A DNA stretch of 64,000 nucleotides, from contig JAPPMG010000058.1 in NCBI GenBank assembly GCA_028819215.1, positions 1-64,000 on the forward strand, read 5' to 3'. Origin of the DNA: Bryobacterales bacterium (GTDB lineage: Bacteria; Acidobacteriota; Terriglobia; Bryobacterales; UBA6623). Below are positions 26,418 to 35,230 of this stretch, piece by piece. The position numbers and the translations under genes are program-made. Under the pieces are notes generated by a model. That model worked only from the letters and a program-made list of their open reading frames with translations, was not told the DNA's origin and did no database searches. Position 1 is the first letter of the stretch; each line of letters starts with the position of its first letter.

Positions 26418-28955
26418 GTGAATATCCCAGCTAAGCATCGCGCCGGCCTTGGTCCGGAGCGGTCCGGCAGCGGACGAGCGTCTCGCCGCTTTCTCTGCAC
26501 TCGGCGAGAGAGTGCCGGCACAGCGACAGGTCGGACACCGAGCGCGCTGTTGCGGTGGATCGCCGTTTCAGCGGTGCTCTTCGCGACGATCCCGGCGGGC
26601 ACCCTTGGCGCCGCTAGCTTGCAGGGCTTGATCTCTGCCCCCAACGGCGACGCTCTCGCGGGTGCTCAAGTGCGCTTGTTCGACCGTAACAGCGGCCAGG
26701 TTCACAGTGCCGCGAGCATGGACGATGGTCGTTATTTCTTCCAAGGTGTTCCCGCTGGAGAGTATCTGCTGACAGGGGAATCCTCCGACGAGGCACTGGC
26801 GGGCCACAGGCAGGTCGTGGTGAATGGAGAAGCTGAGCAGGACTTGCGGCTCGCCGTTTCGGGCGGGCGCGTGGAGGTCGTAGTGACCGCCTCAAGCACT
26901 CCTCTAACCCAGCGGGAGGTCGCAAAGGCGCTTGATACCGTCAGCTCACTCCAGATCGCCGACCGGAACGAATTCGCTCTGTCGGAGGCACTCCGGGCGA
27001 TCCCCGGAGTGCGTATAAGGCAGCTGCGCGGTCCCGGGAGTTTCACCACGGTGCAGACTCGGGGCCTGCGAAACCACGACACAGCCGTCTTGATCGATGG
27101 CCTGCGATTCCGCGATGCAGCCAGCACCCAAGGCGATGCGTCTGCGTTCTACAGTGACATGAACCTGGTGGGCACGGACCGAGTCGAGTTCGTGCGGGGC
27201 TCGGGATCCTCGCTCTATGGCTCCCACGCCATCGGCGGGGTGATGAACGTCACCTCCGCCCAGGGCGGCGGGGGCACGCATGGCGAATTGCGCGCCGAGG
27301 GGGGTGGGCTCGGCATGCTGCGCGGCGTCGCCAGGGTCGGCGGCGGCCTGGCCAACGACCGCTTTGTCTACAGTGGCGGCGGGTCTCATCTGAACATGAC
27401 GGGCGGGTACCGAGGCCGCAGCCCCTCTCGCAACACGACCGCGAGAGGCTTTGGCAAGTACGCCCTGAGCCAGAAGTTGTCCCTCACCGGCCGCGTGTGG
27501 TGGGCAGACGCGTTCCTCAGCCTCACCGAGAGCCCGGCGTTTCCAGCCGAGATCGTGGCCAATTTCCCTGCTTCCGGCAATGTGCCCGCGCGTGCGCTGC
27601 CCGTCGATCAACTCGATCTGTTCGAGCAGAGACTGCCGTTCTCAGCAGGCAATGCTACCTTCGTTCCCGGCGCGATCGATCCCGATAACCGGCGCTCGTC
27701 TTCTTTCTCCGCTACAGCGGTTACGCTTCAACACCAACTAACGGCCGAGAGCTCCTACCGGATCGCCTACCAGCACGTCGCGACCAAGCGCTCGCACCAA
27801 GACGGGCCTGCCGGGCCCGGGCTGTACGATCCGGTGTTCAGCAACGACAGCCGCTTCGACGGCCAGACGCACCTGCTGCAAGCGCGCACGGACCAGCGGG
27901 CCGGCGCTCACAACCTGCTGAGCCTTGGCTATGAGCTTGAAGCCGAGAAGTTCACCAATCTCAACACCGACGAGAGTCCGCAACCCACAGCAAGCCAAGT
28001 GCAGATCGACCAAATCAGCCACGCCGTCTTCGGTCAAGACCAGATCCGGATGCTAGATGGCAGGCTGCTCGTCTCCCTATCGGGCCGGCTGCAGCGCTTT
28101 GATCCCGGATCGCCGCGCTTCGCAGGCGCGACCAGTCCATACGAGACGACCTCCGTCGCAAATCCCGGCAGCGCCTACACCGGCGATGTGGCAGCCGCGT
28201 ACTTCATCCAGGCGTCCCAGACGAAGCTGCGCGCCCATGCGGGGAATGCTTTCCGCGCCCCGTCAATGTATGAGCGCTTCGGTGGATCTTTTTCGCCCTA
28301 TTCGGGCGGATTCAACTACTGGGGCGACCCGCGCCTTGGCCCGGCGCGCTCGGTTGCCGTCGACGGTGGTGTCGACCAATGGCTGTATGACTCCAAGGTG
28401 CGCCTCAGCGGAACGTTCTTTTACACCAACCTGCAGGAAACCGTCATCTTCGACTTTGCGAATTTCCCGGCGAACGACATCTTCGGGCGCTTCGGAGGGT
28501 ACCGAACGTCCGGGGGAGGGATCGCCCGCGGATTCGAGTTGGGCACACAGATCGCGGCGACGTCGAGTACCAGCCTTCGCGGCGCGTATACCTTCACCAA
28601 CTCGGACTCGCGCACCCCCACCATCGGGCCCGACTATTTCAGCGTTCCCGGAATCTCGAATCAGGCGCTGTACCTGGCCGCTACACAGTGGCTGGACAAG
28701 CGCGTCAACATTACATTCGACCTGTTCGCGTTGAGCGACTACGTGCTCTCGCCATTCGGTGCCCAAGGACGGCGGCTTGTGTTTTCCGGCCCGGTCAAGG
28801 CGGATCTGGTCGTCCGTTATGACCTGCCACTGTCGGACTCGAAGACCTTGGAAGTGTACGGAAAGGCCGAGAACGTATTCAACAACGACTACTACGAAAA
28901 CGGCTTCGGCTCGCCTGGACTTTGGGTCATCGGGGGAATGCGGTTCAACTTCTAG
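26418..28955 (+). CDS. TonB-dependent outer-membrane receptor, probable cobalamin receptor
   Basis: Outer-membrane barrel for TonB-driven uptake. Signal peptide at about residues 43-66, a carboxypeptidase-regulatory-like domain (about 66-150), TonB-box-like VEVVVTASS (about 152), plug domain (LSEALRAIPGVRIRQL...TVQTRGLRNHDTAVLIDG...VEFVRGSGSSLYGS), 22-strand barrel, and a terminal Phe. The start is GTG 26418 with AGGAGG 7 nt upstream; the frame is open upstream but that part is low-quality. 845 aa. The B12 riboswitch and the downstream BtuFCD-like genes indicate a cobalamin or cobinamide ligand. The N-terminal extra domain is common in Acidobacteriota and Bacteroidota receptors. Confidence 0.92.
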   Translation: MNIPAKHRAGLGPERSGSGRASRRFLCTRRESAGTATGRTPSALLRWIAVSAVLFATIPAGTLGAASLQGLISAPNGDALAGAQVRLFDRNSGQVHSAASMDDGRYFFQGVPAGEYLLTGESSDEALAGHRQVVVNGEAEQDLRLAVSGGRVEVVVTASSTPLTQREVAKALDTVSSLQIADRNEFALSEALRAIPGVRIRQLRGPGSFTTVQTRGLRNHDTAVLIDGLRFRDAASTQGDASAFYSDMNLVGTDRVEFVRGSGSSLYGSHAIGGVMNVTSAQGGGGTHGELRAEGGGLGMLRGVARVGGGLANDRFVYSGGGSHLNMTGGYRGRSPSRNTTARGFGKYALSQKLSLTGRVWWADAFLSLTESPAFPAEIVANFPASGNVPARALPVDQLDLFEQRLPFSAGNATFVPGAIDPDNRRSSSFSATAVTLQHQLTAESSYRIAYQHVATKRSHQDGPAGPGLYDPVFSNDSRFDGQTHLLQARTDQRAGAHNLLSLGYELEAEKFTNLNTDESPQPTASQVQIDQISHAVFGQDQIRMLDGRLLVSLSGRLQRFDPGSPRFAGATSPYETTSVANPGSAYTGDVAAAYFIQASQTKLRAHAGNAFRAPSMYERFGGSFSPYSGGFNYWGDPRLGPARSVAVDGGVDQWLYDSKVRLSGTFFYTNLQETVIFDFANFPANDIFGRFGGYRTSGGGIARGFELGTQIAATSSTSLRGAYTFTNSDSRTPTIGPDYFSVPGISNQALYLAATQWLDKRVNITFDLFALSDYVLSPFGAQGRRLVFSGPVKADLVVRYDLPLSDSKTLEVYGKAENVFNNDYYENGFGSPGLWVIGGMRFNF

Positions 28956-28989
28956 AGGAACGCGGCGGCGCTCCCAATCCGAATTCAGC

Positions 28990-29970
28990 ATGAGACATCG
29001 ACACCGGATCGTCGCTGCCCTGGGAGTCGCCACTTGCGTGGTGCTGTTCGTGATAGCCCTGCGCTTCGACGACGGTGTCCCCGGAGCATCGCTGTCCAGC
29101 TCTAGCCTGCCTTCCACGGACACTGGAGCGGGGTTTCCCCGACGGGCAGTCGACTCTAGCGGACAGGAGCTCTGGATCGGCTCGCCGCCGCAGGCCATCG
29201 GCTCCCAAGCGCTTACGATCGACCACATCTTGTTTGCGATCACGGACCCCGAGCGCATCATCTCGGTGAGCCCGTACGCGATGGACCCGGGGTACAGCTT
29301 CGTGCACGAGACAGCAAGACAAATCGGCCTGACGCAGTCGTCCGATCTAGAGGCTGTCCTTCGCAGCGCACCCGACCTAATGCTGCTGGCTCACGGCGCC
29401 AAGGCAGACCTCGAGGACCTGCTGCAACGCGCGAGCATTCCTACGTTTCGCGTGAGAACTACCTTTGCCGACTTCGATCAGGTCTCCGAAGCCATCGCAG
29501 CAGTCGCTTCAGTAACGGGTGACGGAGCCGCCGCCGAGCTAGAGATCCGGCGGCTCCGCGAGAGAGTCGAGCGGGCCAAGCGACGGCGGCCGCCTGGAGC
29601 AACAGCGCCGCGCGTGCTGCCCTATTCGACCTACGGCAGCACGCTGGGCCGGGGCTCGCTGTTCGACCACATCCTCACAGAGCTCGGGGCGATCAACGTC
29701 GCCGCAGAGCAAGGCATTGGCGAATACGCCGACATCAGCGGCGAGCAAGTCGCGGCGTGGGACCCTGACTGGATCGTCACCGCTGCTGCCCACGGAGCCA
29801 CCGGACAAGCCCGAGACCGGCTTCTCGCCGATCCCGGAATCGCGGTCACGAAGGCAGGCCGCAGCGGGCAGATCCTAGTCGTAGAGAGTCGCGTGTTCAC
29901 TGCCATGTCGCAGCACTCCATCGGCTTGATGGAAGCGATCGCGGCGGGACTCTACGGGGACAGCCCGTGA
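28990..29970 (+). CDS. btuF: Periplasmic cobalamin/metal-chelate-binding protein (BtuF-like)
   Basis: Class III solute-binding protein for a BtuCD-type importer. Residues 8-24 form a signal anchor, followed by a Ser-rich linker and the two-lobe binding fold: ERIISVSPYAMDPGYSFV, DLEAVLRSAPDLMLLA, a bridging helix, then GINVAAEQG-like and QVAAWDPDWIVTAAA segments. 326 aa from ATG 28990, 34 nt after the receptor; the frame is open upstream inside the receptor gene. Overlaps the permease start by 4 nt. Ligand inferred from the riboswitch. Confidence 0.85.
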   Translation: MRHRHRIVAALGVATCVVLFVIALRFDDGVPGASLSSSSLPSTDTGAGFPRRAVDSSGQELWIGSPPQAIGSQALTIDHILFAITDPERIISVSPYAMDPGYSFVHETARQIGLTQSSDLEAVLRSAPDLMLLAHGAKADLEDLLQRASIPTFRVRTTFADFDQVSEAIAAVASVTGDGAAAELEIRRLRERVERAKRRRPPGATAPRVLPYSTYGSTLGRGSLFDHILTELGAINVAAEQGIGEYADISGEQVAAWDPDWIVTAAAHGATGQARDRLLADPGIAVTKAGRSGQILVVESRVFTAMSQHSIGLMEAIAAGLYGDSP

Positions 29971-31073
29971 GAGCGAACTTATCCCATCTGAGAAGGCGCC
30001 TCACCGCAGCCTCCGGCGGCGGCAAGGGTTGGCTGTCGCCGGCACTGGTTGTGATCCCGGTCGTGTCAGCCCTGCTCGCTATCGTGGCGGTGGCGGGAGT
30101 GGCGATCGGCAGCACGGGCGTCGCTTGGGAGACCGTAATTCGCGTCCTTGCAGCCAAGATCCTGCCGACAGGCTGGATCGAGCTTGACTCCGTGTCCGAG
30201 GCGGACCAAGCGATTGTCTGGTTGATCCGCGCGCCCCGGATCATCGTCGCAGGCCTGGTCGGTGCCGCTTTGGCGGTTGCAGGTACCCAGCTACAGGGCA
30301 TATTTCGGAATCCGCTGGCCGAATCCAGCATCATCGGAGTGAGTCAAGGGGCCGCCCTGGGTGCTGTGGTTGCGTTCATCACCGGGTGGGTGGCGAGTTC
30401 GGCCCTGTGGCTGCCACTGGCGGCATTCGTAGGCGCATTCTTAGCTCTGTTCGCCGTCTACATGATCGCCAGCCGCGCAGGCCGAGCGCCGGTTGCCACC
30501 CTCTTGCTAGCCGGTATAGCGCTGGGAGCCATGATCACCGCGTGCTCGTCCCTGCTCATCTCGCTCAGCTTCGTTGACTGGCAGGTCGCGGGAGAAATCG
30601 TCTTCTGGATCATGGGCGGGCTTGACAGCCGGACATGGACCCATGTGGTGATCTGCGCTCCGTTCGTCGCTCTCGGATTGCTGATCGCGTTATGGCACTC
30701 GCGCGACCTTGACCTCATGCTGCTTGGCGAAGAGACGGCCACCTCGCTGGGCGCTGACGTAGAGCGCGTCAGGAGGGCCGTGCTCTTCGCGGCAGCACTG
30801 CTGACAGCCGCCGCAGTCTCGGTGAGCGGCGTGGTCGGCTTTGTGGGATTGGTCGTGCCGCACGCGCTGCGGCTGGTCCTCGGCCCATCGCATAGGACGC
30901 TACTGGCGGCGAGCGCTCTGGCAGGCGCTACTTTCGTAATCGCCTGCGACCTGTTGGCCCGGACTGCCAATCCTCCCACTGAGATTCGGTTGGGGGTCGT
31001 TACCGCAGCCTTCGGGGCGCCGTTCTTTCTCTACCTGCTGCGGCAGCGGCGCAAGGAGATCGGATTCTTTTGA
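29967..31073 (+). CDS. btuC: FecCD/BtuC-type ABC permease
   Basis: Inner-membrane permease of the iron-chelate/B12 importer family, about ten helices. Hallmarks: RAPRIIVAGLVGAALAVAGTQLQGIFRNPLAESSIIGVSQGAALGA and GFVGLVVPHALRLVLGPSHR, the latter carrying the ATPase-contact region. GTG start at 29967 overlaps the previous stop by 4 nt. The N-terminal 30 residues before the first helix are longer than usual. 368 aa. Confidence 0.9.
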   Translation: MRANLSHLRRRLTAASGGGKGWLSPALVVIPVVSALLAIVAVAGVAIGSTGVAWETVIRVLAAKILPTGWIELDSVSEADQAIVWLIRAPRIIVAGLVGAALAVAGTQLQGIFRNPLAESSIIGVSQGAALGAVVAFITGWVASSALWLPLAAFVGAFLALFAVYMIASRAGRAPVATLLLAGIALGAMITACSSLLISLSFVDWQVAGEIVFWIMGGLDSRTWTHVVICAPFVALGLLIALWHSRDLDLMLLGEETATSLGADVERVRRAVLFAAALLTAAAVSVSGVVGFVGLVVPHALRLVLGPSHRTLLAASALAGATFVIACDLLARTANPPTEIRLGVVTAAFGAPFFLYLLRQRRKEIGFF

Positions 31074-31861
31074 GCCTCTCTCTTCGCAACGCCGGCATCC
31101 AGATCGACGGTCGGTCGCTCATCCGCGGTGTCTCACTCTCGATTGAGTCCGAACGCGTGACGGCGGTGGTAGGGCCGAACGGGTCCGGCAAATCGACCGT
31201 CCTTCGCCTGCTGGCAGGACTGTGGAAGCCCACGGAGGGACTGGCGGAACTGAACGGAGAGGATCTGGCGCGGCTACCCCGGGAAGCGATAGCGCGAGAA
31301 GTCACGTTTGTACCGCAAGACACGCGCGTGGATTTCGCGTTCACGGTCCGCGACGTGGTCGCCATGGGGCGCTACCCACATGTCGGCCGGTTCGATTCGC
31401 TTGGCCCTGCCGACAATGAGGCTGTCAACGCTGCACTGACGCGAGCGGATGTCGCGCACCTAGAAGACCGCTTCGCAAACGAGCTGTCTGGCGGCGAGCG
31501 GCAAAGAGTGCTGATCGCGCGCAGCCTCGCTACCGAAGCCGGGGCTATCTTGCTCGACGAGCCGACGGCCAGCCTGGACATCGACCACTCGCTCGAAACT
31601 CTCGAACTGCTCCGAGAGCTTGCAAGCGAGGGCAAGGCCGTAGCGGTCGCTCTCCATGATCTCAACGCCGTCATGCGATGGGCCGATCAAGTTGCCCTGA
31701 TGAACGGCGGGCGACTGGAAGCGATTGGAGCAGTTGGTGAGGTCGTTCGCGACGACCTCGTCGAACCTGTGTTTGGCGTGACGGTCGAGCACATACGAGC
31801 GGCGAGCGGGAACGAAACACTCGTCTTCCACCGTTTGCAAGGCCCACGAACGGCCGCCTGA
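31070..31861 (+). CDS. btuD: ABC ATPase of the cobalamin/iron-chelate importer (BtuD-like)
   Basis: Cytoplasmic ATPase partner of the BtuC-like permease. Walker A GPNGSGKST, Q-loop FVPQDTRVDFAFTVRDVVAMGRYPH (typical of FecE/BtuD/HmuV), signature LSGGERQR, Walker B ILLDEPTASLD and switch His in ALHDLN. TTG start at 31070, overlapping the permease stop. 263 aa. Last gene of the B12 uptake operon; the next gene is on the other strand. Confidence 0.9.
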   Translation: MSLSLRNAGIQIDGRSLIRGVSLSIESERVTAVVGPNGSGKSTVLRLLAGLWKPTEGLAELNGEDLARLPREAIAREVTFVPQDTRVDFAFTVRDVVAMGRYPHVGRFDSLGPADNEAVNAALTRADVAHLEDRFANELSGGERQRVLIARSLATEAGAILLDEPTASLDIDHSLETLELLRELASEGKAVAVALHDLNAVMRWADQVALMNGGRLEAIGAVGEVVRDDLVEPVFGVTVEHIRAASGNETLVFHRLQGPRTAA

Positions 31862-31974
31862 GGCAGAGGCAGAAGCGGCTGGACGTACGCCTGTTCAGCC
31901 CGCTATTCCTGACGACCGTGGCACGAGATTGGTCGTGTCCGTCGTTGACGCTGAAGACTCCCCTTGCCAGCCCC

Positions 31975-32721
31975 CTACCGTGCGCTGAAGTCGCACCATA
32001 CGCCGAAATGGTCCGACAGGCGTATCCCGTCGGCAGACTTCTTGTTCCAGATCCCGATGCTGCCTCGGGTCAGGTCCGGCGTATGCGCAATGTGATCAAT
32101 CAGCCTCAATCCCTTTGGCAACTCCCCTTCTGTCGCAAACCGGAACCCTTTGAACACGCACTTGAGCGCCTCGTATGCGCGGACCGGCACGTATCTATGA
32201 CGCGGAATCCTCTGGTTGAAGTCGCCCAACACGATGGTTCGCGATTCTGGAATCCGACTACGTAGCTTCTCGAATCCTGCTAGCCAGACTTCGTGATCCT
32301 GCCACCACGTTCGGTCCTTACGGCCACCCTTCACGTGCGCACCGCTCCAGGGGATGCAGACGCCAACGACAGTCAGGCAAGTTCCTGACAGAGTTCCTGT
32401 GCTACCGGCCACGAACCTGCCGCCCGGAAGATCGGCGGTGCCGACGGCATCGACGTGAGGAGTCCAGGGTTGCTTGCTCCACAACAGCACCTTCCTGCGG
32501 CCCTTGTAGATCGGGTAGCCCCAGTCCTTGCCTGCATCGATGACATGACCTCCATCGGGGAGAATCCCGGCGAATCCTTCGGTTACGCACAGCACGTCGC
32601 AGCCCGAAGCGGCGAGCTTCTCGCTGATGATGTTGCCTCTGATGCCGATTGGCTTGGCCCACTCTGTGTTCCAAGTGCCGATTCGGATGGCGGACGGGTC
32701 GCTGCTCTTGCTGGGAATCAT
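31975..32721 (-). CDS. Endonuclease/exonuclease/phosphatase-fold protein
   Basis: EEP-fold hydrolase. Core motifs are present: RIGTWNTEWA at the N-terminus, CVTEG where DNase I-like enzymes have QE, VLGDFNQR, and LSDHFGVW at the C-terminus (residues near 240). 248 aa, no signal peptide. It could act on nucleic acid or on a phosphodiester; the family cannot be narrowed. It marks the left end of an accessory patch with the toxin-antitoxin genes. A second, unrelated-looking EEP protein lies at 56866-57723. Confidence 0.8.
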   Translation of the reverse strand: MIPSKSSDPSAIRIGTWNTEWAKPIGIRGNIISEKLAASGCDVLCVTEGFAGILPDGGHVIDAGKDWGYPIYKGRRKVLLWSKQPWTPHVDAVGTADLPGGRFVAGSTGTLSGTCLTVVGVCIPWSGAHVKGGRKDRTWWQDHEVWLAGFEKLRSRIPESRTIVLGDFNQRIPRHRYVPVRAYEALKCVFKGFRFATEGELPKGLRLIDHIAHTPDLTRGSIGIWNKKSADGIRLSDHFGVWCDFSAR

Positions 32722-33126
32722 ATCTTCGCGATGTGCAACGCTTTGAATGAATCCAAAGTGCTTGAGTTCGTCCCTATCACGCGTTCAAGAACACTTGGTC
32801 GATCTAGCATAGGCGAATCAATGTCAGTCCGGCTTCCAGCCGCGTAGCGACACTCGGGCAATCGAAGAATGGGTACTCAATCTCCGCTTGGATGGAGCAA
32901 GCCGGATCACGCGGCGACCTCACACCGTCGGTCGGACCTCATGCCTGAGATCTTGGGCAATCACTTGCGCGCCATGATCCATCGAGCCACACTGACCACG
33001 TTCGCATCCAGCCCTTCCCATCCGCTACCTCTCAACTCTCAACCCAGCTGAGACTTCCTATCACTCGACAGTGACATCGCTGAGACTTGATATATGTAAG
33101 TGACATCGCATGAGCTTAGAGATATC
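32722..33126. other. Intergenic region upstream of the toxin-antitoxin pair
   Basis: No gene supported. Its right end holds the direct-repeat candidate operator at 33070-33109. The rest is AT-richer than the window average, with short frames only. Confidence 0.5.
33070..33109 (+). promoter_or_regulatory. Direct repeat, candidate antitoxin operator
   Basis: AGTGACATCGC occurs at 33070-33080 and again at 33099-33109, each followed by a TGAG-containing stretch. The copies are 29 bp apart (close to three helical turns), with TATATG between them as a possible -10. Position just upstream of the ribbon-helix-helix gene fits autoregulation. Confidence 0.5.
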
Positions 33127-33348
33127 GTGACGCAGATCACCTCACGACTGCCGGACTCGGTAGTCGAGGAACTAGACCTAGCTGCAAGCCAAGTTAGGCG
33201 CAGCCGAGCTGGCATCGTCCGCCAAGCAGTTGAGTGCTATCTGGAAGACTTCGACGACGTCTCAGTCGCCATAGGACGCCTCTGCAATCCCAACGACCCA
33301 GTGCTGGATTGGGATCAGGTCCGACGTGAACTTCTCGATTTGGATTAA
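33127..33348 (+). CDS. Ribbon-helix-helix antitoxin (CopG/ParD-like)
   Basis: Small DNA-binding antitoxin. TSRLPDSVVEELDLAASQVRRSRAGIVRQAVECYL is a ribbon-helix-helix domain; the acidic tail DDVSVAIGRL...VLDWDQVRREL is the typical toxin-binding region. The start is uncertain: GTG 33127 places the first strand (TQITSRLP) right at the N-terminus, while an in-frame GTG at 33100 lies inside the repeat. About 73 aa. Overlaps the toxin gene by 23 nt. Looks intact although its toxin is not. Confidence 0.82.
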   Translation: MTQITSRLPDSVVEELDLAASQVRRSRAGIVRQAVECYLEDFDDVSVAIGRLCNPNDPVLDWDQVRRELLDLD

Positions 33349-33593
33349 GAGCAGCGCAGCCAATGAAGTGAGCCGAGTGAGCAAACAGGACCGGGCTCGG
33401 ATCGTCGCCGCCATCGACGGACTGACCGACAACCCGTGTTGTGGGCACGGCCTTGAAGGGGGACTTGCGTGGCCTCAGACGACTTCGCGTCGGCGAGTGC
33501 CGGGCAAGGTACGAGGTTCAGCAAGACGTGCTCGTCGTGATGGTCGTGCGAGTCGCTCGTCGCGAGGCCGCCTATCGCCGCAGGCCGAGATGA
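33326..33593 (+). pseudogene. RelE/ParE-family toxin, frameshifted
   Basis: The first frame gives NFSIWIKSSAANEVSRVSKQ...IVAAIDGLTDNPC, a normal RelE/ParE start. From about 33443 the rest of the domain is in the next frame: GTALKGDLRGLRRLRVGECRARYEVQQDVLVVMVVRVARRE, ending at TGA 33591. The break is at TGTTGTGGG (33437-33445); one extra base, for example in GGG, explains it. Read as written, the protein loses the core with its catalytic basic residues. Sequencing error in a homopolymer cannot be excluded. Confidence 0.78.
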
Positions 33594-33680
33594 ACGTCTA
33601 GTCAAGACCCGTCGACAACAGACCAAGCGCATGGGCCGGATACCGGCGCAAGGCTATGGCGGTACCATTTCTGGGGCACC

Positions 33681-34298
33681 ATGGACCGAATCAAGTTGAC
33701 AGCCATCGCGGTCGTTTCCTGCCCTGCCTGCACTTCAGCACCCAGCCCTCAGCAGGGGCCTCGGCGCAACATCGCGATCTGGCTGCTGCTGGCGGCCTAC
33801 GTCTTGCTGGCACCCGGCCTTAGCCCGGCGCAAGGGCAGGAGGTGCCCATCACGATGCGCGGTGCTCCGCATCTGCTGGGTGAACGTTCCGAAGCCCTCG
33901 AAGCCGTTATCGTCCAAGAGTTCTCAGAGGGTTCGCGAGTGCGCTTGGTTACGGACGCAGAGGATCGCTTGTGGGTGTCCGTGCACCTTGCGCGAGACCG
34001 CGAGGGCGGCATGGTGCGCTTGGACACCTCGGCGGCAGGCATCGACATCAGCGAGGGGATGCGAGAGTTCTCCGGCGAGGTCCAAGTGGGGCCGGGAGTC
34101 TACTTCCTGGTAACGATGGGCGTGCGCAAGCGTGACGCGTCTTGTGAGCACCGTTTGGATTTCGAGGTCTACCGGAACGTGCTGGACATTGCGACGTTGC
34201 AAGCCGTGGCAAGGGGTGTCCGGAAGCGCGTTACACGAGTGGCTCGCACGCTGGAGAAGCAGCAGCGACTGGGTCGCTGCTTGGCTCCGAGGAAGTAA
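33681..34298 (+). CDS. Putative exported protein of unknown function
   Basis: The N-terminus has a hydrophobic segment (IAIWLLLAAYVLLAPGLSPAQG, about residues 32-53) that looks like a signal peptide preceded by a long leader, so the true start may be later than ATG 33681. The remaining 150 residues are mixed alpha/beta with a basic C-terminus (KRVTRVARTLEKQQRLGRC) and no recognised family. Two cysteines (Cys154, Cys201). 205 aa. Neighbours are other accessory genes. Confidence 0.5.
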   Translation: MDRIKLTAIAVVSCPACTSAPSPQQGPRRNIAIWLLLAAYVLLAPGLSPAQGQEVPITMRGAPHLLGERSEALEAVIVQEFSEGSRVRLVTDAEDRLWVSVHLARDREGGMVRLDTSAAGIDISEGMREFSGEVQVGPGVYFLVTMGVRKRDASCEHRLDFEVYRNVLDIATLQAVARGVRKRVTRVARTLEKQQRLGRCLAPRK

Positions 34299-34305
34299 AG
34301 ACAAG

Positions 34306-34722
34306 ATGCTGCGGAAGTTATTTCGAGAACTAACGAAAGCGTATTTGGAAGCTAAGCGTGAAGAGAACCTGCAAGAGAAGATTGCTGCTAACGAGGAGGC
34401 AATAGCCGATATCAAGCAAGTCATCCACAACGCCAAGGGGGTGCGGGCGAAGCTATCGTCATGGGCTCCTCGATTCGATGCGTACACAAAGTCCAAGGAG
34501 TGGCAGGACGCTGTTACACAGATAGACGCTCCTGGATTTACCGCCCTAGTGGCGGAATTTGACGACATAGAGTGCGATGCAGACGCGCTCCGAGTTTACG
34601 AAGACGCAGAGTGGTTCGACAGCGCAGAAGAGCTAGTCGACAATATCGAGGGGACGATAGCTGCGTTGCGCGACGAGATCGATCAGTGCGCAGGTGGGTT
34701 GCAGGAATCCGACGAGGATTGA
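34306..34722 (+). CDS. Coiled-coil hypothetical protein
   Basis: From ATG 34306 the protein opens with MLRKLFRELTKAYLEAKREENLQEKIAANEEAIADIKQ split by no obvious break: a long charged helix, probably coiled coil (about residues 1-60), then an acidic region rich in Asp/Glu. 138 aa, strongly acidic, no membrane segment. Codons are AT-richer than the surrounding chromosome, which suggests recent acquisition. It starts 8 nt after the upstream gene and may be co-transcribed. No family recognised. Confidence 0.55.
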   Translation: MLRKLFRELTKAYLEAKREENLQEKIAANEEAIADIKQVIHNAKGVRAKLSSWAPRFDAYTKSKEWQDAVTQIDAPGFTALVAEFDDIECDADALRVYEDAEWFDSAEELVDNIEGTIAALRDEIDQCAGGLQESDED

Positions 34723-34726
34723 CGCA

Positions 34727-35031
34727 ATGACCCGCCGAGTCCTACCACTACTCCTCCTCGCTGCGGTTCTCCCGATCCTCCTTCCGGCCGAGCCCGTGAA
34801 CGTCCGCCGGATAGCGGACATCAAGATCGCCCGCGAGTGCGAGCCGGAGCTGGCGTTCCGGCGCAACCCCGACGGGCCGACCTCGGAGAGACGCCCAATC
34901 TGGCCTCGGACCAGCCCGAGCTAGTTGCCGAGTTGTCCGCTTCGCTTGGCAACTTCCTACGCGATGCAAGCGCTATCATGCCTACCCGCAAGACCACCGG
35001 TGCCCCAGTGCCATACCCGGACGAGCCATGA
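34727..35031 (+). pseudogene. Degraded gene: signal-peptide fragment plus sulfatase C-terminal remnant
   Basis: ATG 34727 opens a clear signal peptide (VLPLLLLAAVLPILLPAEP) but the frame ends at 34924 after only 65 codons. In another frame, 34837-35031, the protein reads RADLGETPNLASDQPELVAE...MPTRKTTGAPVPYPDEP, the pattern of a sulfatase C-terminus (DLGETxNLA, PELVAEL, MPT). No sulfatase catalytic core lies between. I read it as a sulfatase gene reduced by internal deletion and frameshift; the signal peptide may belong to the same gene. Not related in detail to the intact sulfatase at 17283. Confidence 0.55.
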
Positions 35032-35230
35032 GGACCGAGGCAGCTTGGCGGCGGCACCTGGAACGACAGTTTCCCAGTTGGGTACCGGCGAAGTCGCTCG
35101 GACCGTCTAGAAGCGCGAGCGAGCGCCCAAGAGCCGCTACGATATGCTATGTGCGCGGTACAAGGCTATCGGTGTCGCGCGAGCCGGGCGGGCACGCGCG
35201 ACCTAGAAATCCAGTTGGAGGATCTGATGC

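Noticed and set aside
35032..35230. Short ORF between the sulfatase remnant and the oxidoreductase
   Set aside because: Arg-rich, no motif, and it spans the oxidoreductase upstream region.
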